A DNA stretch of 64,000 bases. Origin: an uncultured Clostridia bacterium (lineage in GTDB: Bacteria > Bacillota > Clostridia > Christensenellales > CALVMC01). The translations under genes and the position numbers were made by a program. The stretch's first letter is position 1, and each line of letters begins with the position of its first letter. The stretch lies in assembly GCA_944342015.1 (NCBI GenBank), contig CALVMC010000001.1, positions 185,241 to 249,240 of the forward strand, in the 5' to 3' direction. Below, piece by piece: positions 26,473 to 34,469 of the stretch. Under the pieces are notes generated by a model. That model was not told the DNA's origin. It did no database searches and saw nothing but the letters and a program-made list of their open reading frames with translations.

Positions 26473-26501
26473 TTGTCAAAAAGCATCAATCATGTTATAA
26501 T
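26473..26501 (+). promoter_or_regulatory. SigA-type promoter of asp23-nusB-folD-xseAB-ispA
   Basis: TTGTCA (26473-26478), 17-nt spacer, TATAAT (26496-26501), immediately after the spoIIIAH stop. It separates housekeeping from sporulation transcription. Confidence 0.78.
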
Positions 26502-26524
26502 AAAACCGCAATTCGGAGATTATT

Positions 26525-26851
26525 ATGGCATTGGATAATAACGAAAAATATATTGAAATACTAACATCTATAATCAGCGTCGTAGTAGGACAGATAAAAG
26601 GAGTGGCTTCCATTAATTTGGAACCCGGAACTGTTTTTACGAAAATTAAAAAAAATAACTCGCATAAAAGTATTAATGTTACGATATCGAACAATTATGT
26701 AGTTATTGATATTTTTGTAAATGTACTTTTCGGGTTCAATGTTCCGAAACTTTCTTCTGAAATTCAGCAGAAAATTAAAGAAGAAATTGAAAATACGACT
26801 AAATTCAAAGTTAAAAAAACAAATGTCAATGTAGTTGGCGTGGTATTTTAA
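26525..26851 (+). CDS. Asp23/Gls24 family envelope stress protein (YqhY-like), 108 aa
   Basis: Small alpha/beta protein of the Asp23 family. It lies just upstream of nusB, the position of yqhY in many Firmicutes, where a link to acetyl-CoA carboxylase has been reported for Bacillus. Motifs: GVASINLEPGT, VIDIFVNVLFGFNVPKLSSEIQQKIKEEIE (the conserved Y/G-x-x-[IV]-x-x-x-x-x-x-Q-x-x-[IV] helix) and NVNVVGVVF at the end. No membrane segment. Confidence 0.88.
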   Translation: MALDNNEKYIEILTSIISVVVGQIKGVASINLEPGTVFTKIKKNNSHKSINVTISNNYVVIDIFVNVLFGFNVPKLSSEIQQKIKEEIENTTKFKVKKTNVNVVGVVF

Positions 26852-26856
26852 ACTTT

Positions 26857-26890
26857 ACCCCTTGCTTTGAGCAAGGGGTCTATTATTTTA
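26857..26890 (+). terminator. Hairpin with weak T-tract between asp23 and nusB
   Basis: Nine-bp perfect stem ACCCCTTGC/GCAAGGGGT (26857-26865/26871-26879), loop TTTGA, followed by CTATTATTTTA. The interrupted T-tract suggests partial termination, so nusB may depend on read-through. Confidence 0.6.
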
Positions 26891-26912
26891 CATAAGGAAA
26901 AATTTAATAATT

Positions 26913-27338
26913 ATGAGCAGAAAAATCGCACGGGAAGACGCATATATTCTTACTTTTGAATACCTTTTTAATAAAAATTACAATCCTGTTACCTTGGATT
27001 TGTTTTTTGCCGACAGCAGACTTACCGATGACGATAAAAAATATATCAATACTACTTATGAGGGTATAATAGAACATTTTGAAGAAATAAATAACTGTAT
27101 TGCAGATAATACGGAAAACTTTAATATCGACAGAATTTATAAAGCAGATCTTGCCGCTTTAATTCTTGCAGTATACGAATTAAAATTCAGAAAAGGCGAT
27201 ATCCCTACGGCAGTAACAATTAGCGAAAGTATTGAACTTTCAAAAAAATATTCAACCGAAAAAAGCGGCGGTTTCGTTAACGGCGTACTGTCGAAAATCA
27301 ATAAAAAACTTTACGGAGAGAAAAATGAAAATAATTGA
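26913..27338 (+). CDS. nusB: Transcription antitermination factor NusB, 141 aa
   Basis: All-helical NusB that acts with NusE (S10) on rRNA antitermination. MSRKIAREDAYILTFEYLF at the start and KADLAALILAVYELKF with the C-terminal VTISESIELSKKYSTEKSGGFVNGVLSKI are the diagnostic segments. Its stop codon overlaps folD by 14 nt. Confidence 0.95.
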   Translation: MSRKIAREDAYILTFEYLFNKNYNPVTLDLFFADSRLTDDDKKYINTTYEGIIEHFEEINNCIADNTENFNIDRIYKADLAALILAVYELKFRKGDIPTAVTISESIELSKKYSTEKSGGFVNGVLSKINKKLYGEKNENN

Positions 27339-28161
27339 CGGCAAAGCCATATCTGAAAAAGTAAGAAACGAAATAAAAGAACAAACGCAAGTTTATATTA
27401 ATAAACACGGTCGAAAGCCCGGTCTTGCCGTAATTATTGCAGGCGATAATCCGGCATCGAAAACTTATGTAGCTAATAAAATTAAAGCCTGCAAAGAAGT
27501 TGGTTTTAATTCGTACTGCATCGAGTTTCCGAAAAATGTCAGCGAAGACACTCTGACTAAAAAAATTATCGAACTTAATAATAACGAAGATATTGACGGA
27601 ATTCTTGTTCAGCTTCCGCTGCCTTCTCATCTTAACGAAAAATATATATTAAGTCTGATTGCCGATAATAAGGACGTGGACGGTTTCAGTGCTTATAATA
27701 TGGGGCTTCTTGCATTAGGTCGCCCTAAAATTGCAGCTTGTACTCCGCTCGGGGTAATCGAACTTTTAAAAAGTACAGGGGAAAGTATCGAGGGTAAGCA
27801 CGCTGTAATTATAGGCAGAAGCAATATTGTAGGCAAACCCATGGCAATGCTTCTTCTTATGGAAAATGCTACCGTTACTATTTGTCATAGTAAAACTAAA
27901 AATCTTTCCGAAATAACAAAGACCGCAGACATTTTGATTGCTGCCATAGGAAAACCTTGTTTCGTTAAAAAAGATATGGTTAAAGAAGACGCAATAGTTA
28001 TCGATGTCGGTATTAACAGAACGGAAAAAGGACTGCAAGGCGATGTCGATTTCAATGAAGTATCTGAAATAGCTTCGTATATAACACCTGTACCCGGCGG
28101 CGTAGGGCCTATGACAATAACCATGCTTTTAAAAAATACTTTGACGGCAGCAGGATTATGA
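27325..28161 (+). CDS. folD: Methylenetetrahydrofolate dehydrogenase / cyclohydrolase FolD, 278 aa
   Basis: Bifunctional one-carbon enzyme. MKIIDGKAISEKVRNEIK, the catalytic Lys region with KTYVANKIKACKEVG, VQLPLPSHL, DVDGFSAYNMG, CTPLGVIELL, the NADP-binding GRSNIVGKPMAMLL and the end motif VPGGVGPMTITML are present. I choose the ATG at 27325 (GGAG-type site upstream); the frame is open 93 nt further into nusB but those residues do not fit. Overlaps xseA by 4 nt. Confidence 0.96.
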   Translation: MKIIDGKAISEKVRNEIKEQTQVYINKHGRKPGLAVIIAGDNPASKTYVANKIKACKEVGFNSYCIEFPKNVSEDTLTKKIIELNNNEDIDGILVQLPLPSHLNEKYILSLIADNKDVDGFSAYNMGLLALGRPKIAACTPLGVIELLKSTGESIEGKHAVIIGRSNIVGKPMAMLLLMENATVTICHSKTKNLSEITKTADILIAAIGKPCFVKKDMVKEDAIVIDVGINRTEKGLQGDVDFNEVSEIASYITPVPGGVGPMTITMLLKNTLTAAGL

Positions 28162-29345
28162 GTGAAAATTATTTAACCGTCAGCGAAGTGGGTTCATATT
28201 TAAAAAGTATGATAAATGCGGAAGAAATGCTGCATAATATCAGAATTTACGGAGAAATTTCCGCTTTTAAAATTTCAGGAGCACACGCATATTTTGTAGT
28301 TAAAGACAGCGAAGCTCAGATAACTTGCACTTGTTTTAATGTTTCCAGAACTTATATTCCCAAAGACGGAGAAAGTTTAATTCTGTCCGGAAGTTTTGAT
28401 TTTTATGTGAAAGGCGGAAGACTGAGTTTTAATGTTTCGAAAATAGAACCTGTCGGAAAAGGCTTATTATATCTTAAATTACTTGAACTGAAAGAAAAGC
28501 TTTCAAAAGAAGGCTTGTTCGACGAAAAATCAAAAGTACCGGTGCCTTTATATCCTCAAAAAGTATGTGTAATAACCAGCAAAACAGGAGCGGTTATAAG
28601 AGATATTATTACTACGGTAAGAAAGAATAACACTTACACCGATATTAATCTTATTGATGTCAGGGTACAGGGCGAGGGTGCTGTTACTGAAATAATTAAT
28701 GCTTTAAAGCTTGCAGATACACTTAATTTCGACGCAATAATAGTTGCACGGGGCGGAGGGTCATTCGAGGATCTTGCGCCTTTCAACGACGAGAAACTTG
28801 CACGGTGTATTTTTGATATCGAAACACCGGTTATTTCCGCCGTAGGACACGAAACCGATTTTACGATTTGCGATTGGGTCAGCGATCTAAGAGTGCCTAC
28901 GCCTACGGCGGCAGGCGAAAGAATCGGTTTCGATGTCGAAAGTTTAAAAAATTATATATTAAATTCGGTTAAAAATATGTTTCACAGGATAGACAGAAAA
29001 TATTCAGACGCTTTTTCCAAATTAAAATTATATACTAAATCAGTTACGGGAAAAATGGAAATTTTAATGGAAAACAAGCTTTCAAAAATAAAATCAGCGT
29101 CAATGTCGTTATCCGATGCGGCGTCGAGATCGATACTTGTCAAGCAGCATATTTTTGAAAAAACAATGACTGCACTTGAAAAATCCAATCCTATAACAAT
29201 TTTGAAAAACGGTTATTATAAAATAGAAAAAGACGGTATTTCCGTTAAAATTAAAAATTTAAAACCGGGTGATAATATTAAAGCCGAAGGGTTCGGAGGA
29301 AGTTTTGAGGCAACTGTCACAAAAGTAAGGAGGGGCGAAGAATAA
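28158..29345 (+). CDS. xseA: Exodeoxyribonuclease VII large subunit, 395 aa
   Basis: Single-strand exonuclease. N-terminal OB fold (EISAFKISGAHAYFVVKDSEAQITC), then the catalytic domain with ITSKTGAVIRDI, VDVRVQGEGA-type strand, GGGSFEDLAPFNDEKLAR, SAVGHETDFTICDWVSDLRVPTPTAAGE, followed by a coiled-coil C-terminal part. Couples directly to xseB (1-nt overlap, ATAATG). Confidence 0.97.
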   Translation: MSENYLTVSEVGSYLKSMINAEEMLHNIRIYGEISAFKISGAHAYFVVKDSEAQITCTCFNVSRTYIPKDGESLILSGSFDFYVKGGRLSFNVSKIEPVGKGLLYLKLLELKEKLSKEGLFDEKSKVPVPLYPQKVCVITSKTGAVIRDIITTVRKNNTYTDINLIDVRVQGEGAVTEIINALKLADTLNFDAIIVARGGGSFEDLAPFNDEKLARCIFDIETPVISAVGHETDFTICDWVSDLRVPTPTAAGERIGFDVESLKNYILNSVKNMFHRIDRKYSDAFSKLKLYTKSVTGKMEILMENKLSKIKSASMSLSDAASRSILVKQHIFEKTMTALEKSNPITILKNGYYKIEKDGISVKIKNLKPGDNIKAEGFGGSFEATVTKVRRGEE

Positions 29346-29572
29346 TGAATTTAGAAGAACTTTTACAAAAACTCGATGACATTGTAAAAACTTTGGAAAG
29401 TCAGAATCTGTCACTTGACGAATGTGTTAAAGAATTTGACAAAGGAGTAAATATTTCAAAAAAATGCATATCCATTCTCGAAGAAAACAAAGGTAAAATA
29501 ACCGAACTGAAAAAAGAAATGGATAAAATTTGCGAATATGAATTAAATCTCGAAAATGATAAACTTAAATAA
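29345..29572 (+). CDS. xseB: Exodeoxyribonuclease VII small subunit, 75 aa
   Basis: Two-helix small subunit binding XseA coiled coils. MNLEELLQKLDDIVKTLESQNLSLDECVKEFDKGVNISKKC fits the family pattern L-E-x-I-V-x-x-L-E-x-x-x-L-x-L-[DE]-x-x-x-x-x-[FY]-x-x-G. Overlaps ispA by 17 nt. Confidence 0.94.
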   Translation: MNLEELLQKLDDIVKTLESQNLSLDECVKEFDKGVNISKKCISILEENKGKITELKKEMDKICEYELNLENDKLK

Positions 29573-30422
29573 ATACAAAGAAATTTTTAATGATTCCGTT
29601 AACGAGTATTTTTCCGCTATTGCAGGTAGAATTCCCGAACCGTTATTTTCTGCAATGAAGTATTCATTACTTAGCAGCGGAAAGCGATTGCGTCCTTCTT
29701 TGGTTTTTGTAGGTGCAGAGTTTATGAACGGTGACATAGAAAAAGTAATACCTGTTGCTCTTGCGATGGAATTTATTCACTGTTACTCTTTGGTTCACGA
29801 TGATTTGCCCGATATGGATAACGACAGTTTAAGAAGGGGCTTGCCGACCACTCATATCAAATACGGGGCAGGAATGGCGATACTTACAGGAGACGCTCTT
29901 TTAAACTCCGCATACGAAATACTTTTTTCTGCATGCGAAAAAGATTCATCTTTATTAAAATCCGCCAAAATTATTTCAGAACTTGCAGGACCGCAAGGAA
30001 TGATAGCCGGACAATGTGACGATATTTCTGAAAAAATAAAAAGCAAAGAAGACATTTTGGTTCTGTATAAAAATAAAACTTCGGCTTTATTGAAAGCCTC
30101 TTTGCTTTCGGGTGCGCTTCCGTTTAATCCGGATGAAAACGAAAAAAAATCTCTCAGTGTTTTTTCCGATAATATAGGTATGGCATTTCAAATAAAAGAC
30201 GATTTGCTGGAAGTTGAAGAAAATACGGAAGTTATAGGAAAAAGTTCTGAATCCGACGAAAACAATAATAAAAATACATTAATCAAACTTATCGGTACAA
30301 ATAAAAGTAAAAAATTGATGATGGAATTTTACGATAAATCAATAAATGCAATAAGCTGTTTCGGTAAAAGAGCCGAAGCACTGACTGATTTTGCAAGTAT
30401 TATGATAAATCGCATAAAATAA
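29556..30422 (+). CDS. ispA: Farnesyl diphosphate synthase (trans-polyprenyl synthetase), 288 aa
   Basis: Condenses DMAPP/GPP with IPP to farnesyl diphosphate. First aspartate-rich motif HDDLPDMDND at residues 81-90, with LRRGLPTTH following. The second motif reads DDLLE (215-219) where most family members have DD-x-x-D, so the last Asp is Glu. Small side chain before the first motif (CYSLVHDD) is consistent with a C15 product but not proof. Product feeds UppS. No ATG closer fits; it overlaps xseB. Confidence 0.93.
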   Translation: MINLNKYKEIFNDSVNEYFSAIAGRIPEPLFSAMKYSLLSSGKRLRPSLVFVGAEFMNGDIEKVIPVALAMEFIHCYSLVHDDLPDMDNDSLRRGLPTTHIKYGAGMAILTGDALLNSAYEILFSACEKDSSLLKSAKIISELAGPQGMIAGQCDDISEKIKSKEDILVLYKNKTSALLKASLLSGALPFNPDENEKKSLSVFSDNIGMAFQIKDDLLEVEENTEVIGKSSESDENNNKNTLIKLIGTNKSKKLMMEFYDKSINAISCFGKRAEALTDFASIMINRIK

Positions 30423-30513
30423 AATAATTTACATAAAACGAATTTTCTTTTTTTCATAATATAGGTTTTAAGTTAATATTTTATATTAAAGTCTTATAAC
30501 CGAGAGGTAAAAA

Positions 30514-31167
30514 TTGTTAAAAAAGAAATTCAATAAAAAAATATTCAAAAAAGAAAATGAAACTTTAAAAGAAGAAACCGCAATTAAAGAACCTATTAAT
30601 TCTCATCGTGACAATGATTATATTGAAAGGCATGATGAAAAAAAAGATAAGTGGTACATTAAAGTAACAATAATGACCTTCGTTCTTGCGGCGCTGTTTA
30701 GTACGATATCTGAATTTACCGTATCTAAAAGCGGAATAATTATAGCAATATTACTTTTATTGTTTTTAATTATATTAAGTATTCTTTTTGACGGTATAGC
30801 CGTTGCGACAACTTCTTGCGATATATCTCTTATAATGGCTCTTGCAGCAAGGAAAGTTCCACATACGAAACAGGCAATATTACTTGTTAAAAATGCAGGT
30901 AAAGTTGCAAATGTATGTGCCGATGTAATAGGAGATATTTGCGGTATTATAAGCGGAGCATGCGGATCTACAATAATTTCTCAACTTTTGGAAAATTCCA
31001 ATGAGCCACGACAAATGTTTTATGCTATAATAATGAGTAGTGTTATAGCGGCTCTTACGGTCGGGGGCAAAGGTTTCGTTAAAAAAACCGCTATAAAAAA
31101 TTCAAAAGAGTTTGTTATGGTAACTGCACGAATATTATCTCTTATTTATAAGGCGAAGAAGAAATGA
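30514..31167 (+). CDS. Membrane protein of unknown function between ispA and dxs, 217 aa
   Basis: A Lys/Glu-rich cytoplasmic N-terminus (1-45) precedes two close membrane helices (about 47-65 and 71-95) and a third hydrophobic stretch (about 165-185). The segment LFDGIAVATTSCDISLIMALAARK followed by AILLVKNAGKVANVCADVIGDICGIISG recalls the DUF21 membrane domain of CorB/CNNM metal transporters, but no CBS domains follow. The family assignment is a guess. Start is TTG with GAGAGG upstream. Overlaps dxs by 4 nt, so it is probably cotranscribed with the isoprenoid gene. Confidence 0.75.
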   Translation: MLKKKFNKKIFKKENETLKEETAIKEPINSHRDNDYIERHDEKKDKWYIKVTIMTFVLAALFSTISEFTVSKSGIIIAILLLLFLIILSILFDGIAVATTSCDISLIMALAARKVPHTKQAILLVKNAGKVANVCADVIGDICGIISGACGSTIISQLLENSNEPRQMFYAIIMSSVIAALTVGGKGFVKKTAIKNSKEFVMVTARILSLIYKAKKK

Positions 31168-33038
31168 GTTTGATAGAAAAATTAAAACTTCCAAACGATA
31201 TTAAAAAGCTGTCGGATACGGAACTTGCCATATTGGCAAAAGATATCAGACAGTTAATTCTCGATACCGTAATATCTAACGGCGGACATTTGGCTTCGAA
31301 TCTCGGAGTTGTCGAGCTCACTTTGGCATTATATAAGGTTTTTGATTTTCCAAAAGATAAACTGATTTTTGATGTAGGACATCAATGTTATACCCATAAA
31401 ATACTTTCGGGAAGACTTGATAAATTTTCAAGTTTAAGAAAAAAAGACGGTTTAAGCGGATTTCCCAAACGGGAAGAAAGTCCTTACGATTCTTTTAATA
31501 CCGGTCATAGCAGTTCGGCTCTTTCGATAGCTTGCGGATTTATGAGGGCAAAAAAACTATCTTCGGAAAATTTTGAAATTATTTCCGTTATAGGCGACGG
31601 TTCTCTTACAGGCGGGTTAATATTTGAAGCATTGAACGATAGCGGAAACATAGGAGAAAAACAAATTATAGTTTTAAACGATAATTCTATGTCGATATCA
31701 AAAAATGTAGGCGCAATGTCTAATTATCTGTTAAGATTGCATAACAGTAGTTTTTATAATTCTTTAAAGGGAAGCGTATCTAAAACTTTCAGCGGAATGA
31801 AATTCGGCAAAATAGATGCAGTTAAGGTTTTGGAAAACCTTAAAAAAAGAATCAAATATGCTGTACAGGGCGGGCTTCCTTTCGATCAGTTTAATCTTAA
31901 ATATTTCGGTCCGATAGACGGTCATAATTTTAAAGAACTTATAAATGTTTTAGAAACGGCAAAAAAAGAAAAGAATTCGGTAATTATACATGTAGTAACC
32001 AAAAAGGGAAGAGGTTATCTGCCTGCTGAAATTAATCCTGACAAGTACCACGGAATTTCCGCATCAAAATGCGGTGACAAAAAAGATTGTGAGGAAAAGA
32101 CAGGCGAATTTGAAAATTCAAATGAAACTTTTTCGGAAGTTTTCGGTAAAACCTTAACGGAAATGGCTGAAAAAAACAGAAAAATAGTTGCGGTTACTGC
32201 CGCAATGTCCGACGGTACTGGGCTTACTTTTTTTCAAAATAAATTTCCTGAAAGATTTTTTGACGTAGGCATAGCGGAAGCTCATGCGGTTACTATGTCT
32301 GCGGCGATGTCGCTATCCGGATACAAGCCTTATTTTGCGGTATATTCATCATTTCTGCAAAGGGGATTTGACGAATTATTGCTCGATGTGTGTATGCAGA
32401 ATTTACCTGTTACATTTTGTATAGATCGTGCGGGAATTGTAGGTGAGGACGGTGAAACTCATCAAGGAATTTTCGACTTGTCGTATCTTATGATGATACC
32501 CAATTTAACCGTTTGCGCTCCTAAGGACGCACAGGAACTGAAAGACGTTTTAAAATTTTCTGAAAATTTTAATGCTCCGCTTGCTATAAGATACCCGAAA
32601 GGTTATTCAAAGTGTTATAAAAATAAAAATAAAATAGAATACTCTAAATGGGAAAAACTAACTTCCGACAGCAATATATACCTTTTGGCGGTTGGTGCTA
32701 AAATGGTGGAAATTGCTTTTAAAACTTCAAAATTATTAAAAGAAAAAAATATTTTATCAACAGTTGTAAATTGTCTTTTTGTTAAACCTTTTGATATTGA
32801 ACTTTTGAAATCTTTGAAAGATAAATATGTTTTTACCTTTGAAGATAATGTTGTAAGCGGTGGGTTCGGCGCAAATATTTCTTTATTTCTTAATTCAAAT
32901 AATATTAATTGTACAGTTAATAATTTTGCTTTCCCGGACAAATTTATTTCTCATGCTTCCGTTTCCGAAATATATGAAATGAACAATTTAACTTCAAAAA
33001 ATATTGCTTTAAAAATAGAAAAAATTATTAAAAAATAA
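31164..33038 (+). CDS. dxs: 1-deoxy-D-xylulose-5-phosphate synthase, 624 aa
   Basis: Thiamine-diphosphate transketolase-like enzyme; first step of the MEP pathway. DVGHQCYTHKIL, the TPP motif GDGSLTGGLIFEALN, the VTKKGRGYLPAE linker, the DVGIAEAHAVTMSAAMSLSGYKP block and RAGIVGEDGETHQGIFDLSY are all present. Full length. ATG overlaps the preceding stop. With dxr, ispG, ispH/S1, ispA and uppS it makes most of the pathway visible here. Confidence 0.97.
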   Translation: MSLIEKLKLPNDIKKLSDTELAILAKDIRQLILDTVISNGGHLASNLGVVELTLALYKVFDFPKDKLIFDVGHQCYTHKILSGRLDKFSSLRKKDGLSGFPKREESPYDSFNTGHSSSALSIACGFMRAKKLSSENFEIISVIGDGSLTGGLIFEALNDSGNIGEKQIIVLNDNSMSISKNVGAMSNYLLRLHNSSFYNSLKGSVSKTFSGMKFGKIDAVKVLENLKKRIKYAVQGGLPFDQFNLKYFGPIDGHNFKELINVLETAKKEKNSVIIHVVTKKGRGYLPAEINPDKYHGISASKCGDKKDCEEKTGEFENSNETFSEVFGKTLTEMAEKNRKIVAVTAAMSDGTGLTFFQNKFPERFFDVGIAEAHAVTMSAAMSLSGYKPYFAVYSSFLQRGFDELLLDVCMQNLPVTFCIDRAGIVGEDGETHQGIFDLSYLMMIPNLTVCAPKDAQELKDVLKFSENFNAPLAIRYPKGYSKCYKNKNKIEYSKWEKLTSDSNIYLLAVGAKMVEIAFKTSKLLKEKNILSTVVNCLFVKPFDIELLKSLKDKYVFTFEDNVVSGGFGANISLFLNSNNINCTVNNFAFPDKFISHASVSEIYEMNNLTSKNIALKIEKIIKK

Positions 33039-33127
33039 TCTTAATTTTCAATGCATGATTTTTTTAAATCACTTATATTAGAAAATTCCGTAAAATATAT
33101 CCGATTATTTTATTTTTATTAATTTAA

Positions 33128-33156
33128 TTGTATAATTTTATAAAATAATGTATAAT
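33128..33156 (+). promoter_or_regulatory. SigA-type promoter of nadK-argR-recN
   Basis: TTGTAT (33128-33133), 17-nt spacer, TATAAT (33151-33156), followed 13 nt later by the GGAGA ribosome site of nadK. Confidence 0.6.
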
Positions 33157-33175
33157 TCTTCCTATGGAGATATAA

Positions 33176-33988
33176 ATGACGGTAGGAATATATGTTAATT
33201 TTACGAAGGATATAAATGCTTCCAATACCAAAAATTTTATCGGTATGTTGAAAGATAACAATATCGAATATTTTGTATGCGACGAAGCTTGCGATTACAT
33301 TAAAGAAAATCTTTTACCTTTAAAAAAACTTGTTGAAAAATGCGATATTCTTATTGTATTCGGTGGCGACGGCACTATGCTTAAAGTTGTAAATATAGCA
33401 AGTGAAAAAGAAAAAAGTGTTTTGGGCGTTAATATGGGGAAAGTGGGATTTTTGACCGACGCTACTGTGGCCGATTTTAATGAAATAATCAAGATAATAA
33501 AAAAAGGTTTTAAAACTTCCAGCAGAGTACTTCTCGAAGCTTCTGTTTCCAAAGAAATATTCAGAGCGGTAAACGAGATAATAATTTCCAGAAGCGATTT
33601 TAATGTTGTTGAATTAGAGGTTTATATTGACGGTTATCTTTCTGATAAAATAGTAGCTGACGGAGTTATAATCGCAACTCCCACGGGTTCTACGGCATAT
33701 TCTCTTTCGGCAGGCGGACCCGTTCTCAGTCCTGAAAACAATGCTTTTTTGATTACTCCCGTTTGTGCTCATAATTTAAAATCAAGACCTATTGTGATTG
33801 CCGATAATCACGAGATTACCGTAAAACTTACCGGCAAAAATAAAAATGCTGCTTTGGTTGTAGATGGAATAAAGGTCAAAGACTTAATTACGGAAAACAC
33901 GGTTATAGTTAAAAAATCATCGATTAAAGCAAAATTCATAATATTCGGAAAGGAAAACTTTTACCAAAAATTATTAAAAAAATTATAA
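33176..33988 (+). CDS. nadK: NAD kinase, 270 aa
   Basis: Phosphorylates NAD to NADP. The VFGGDGTMLK motif (G63-G64-D65-G66-T67), the GVNMGKVGFLTD segment, ADGVIIATPTGSTAYSLSAGGPV and SRPIVIADNHEI are all family hallmarks. Usual nadK-argR-recN arrangement of Clostridia follows. Confidence 0.96.
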   Translation: MTVGIYVNFTKDINASNTKNFIGMLKDNNIEYFVCDEACDYIKENLLPLKKLVEKCDILIVFGGDGTMLKVVNIASEKEKSVLGVNMGKVGFLTDATVADFNEIIKIIKKGFKTSSRVLLEASVSKEIFRAVNEIIISRSDFNVVELEVYIDGYLSDKIVADGVIIATPTGSTAYSLSAGGPVLSPENNAFLITPVCAHNLKSRPIVIADNHEITVKLTGKNKNAALVVDGIKVKDLITENTVIVKKSSIKAKFIIFGKENFYQKLLKKL

Positions 33989-34001
33989 AGCGGTTTTATT
34001 T

Positions 34002-34469
34002 ATGGGAAGATTACAAAGACAAAATAAAATATTGGAAATTATAAAAAAATTTCCCATTTCAACTCAGCAGGAACTTGTTGATAAACTTAAAGAAGAGGGA
34101 TATAATCTCACGCAAGCAACGGTTTCCCGTGACATCAACGAAATGGGTTTAATAAAAAAGTCTTTCGGAAAAGATAAGATAAAATATGTTCTGATGGAAA
34201 CACGGGCTGAAAAAAGTTTTTCTGAAAAGCATGCGGAACTTTTTATGGAATGTGTTGTTTCAATTATCTCATCTCTTAATCTTATTGTCGTAAAGACAAT
34301 GGTAGGTAGTGCTAATTCCGTTGCGGCATTTTTAGACGAATTAAATCTTGACGGGCTGCTCGGAAGCGTCGCAGGCGACGATACCATTATAGCGGTTGCT
34401 CAATCGGTGGAAGAAGCAGCTAAGATTACAACTGAATTGAATAGAATTAAAAATTCAAAAGGAAAATGA
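34002..34469 (+). CDS. argR: Arginine repressor ArgR/AhrC, 155 aa
   Basis: Hexameric arginine-responsive regulator. N-terminal winged helix: KILEIIKKFPISTQQELVDKLKEEGYNLTQATVSRDINEMGLIK (the SR recognition helix T-Q-A-T-V-S-R-D). C-terminal oligomerisation/Arg-binding part with TMVGSANSVAAFLDEL and LLGSVAGDDTIIAVA. The start has a weak upstream site (AAAGCGG). Overlaps recN by 4 nt. Confidence 0.95.
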   Translation: MGRLQRQNKILEIIKKFPISTQQELVDKLKEEGYNLTQATVSRDINEMGLIKKSFGKDKIKYVLMETRAEKSFSEKHAELFMECVVSIISSLNLIVVKTMVGSANSVAAFLDELNLDGLLGSVAGDDTIIAVAQSVEEAAKITTELNRIKNSKGK

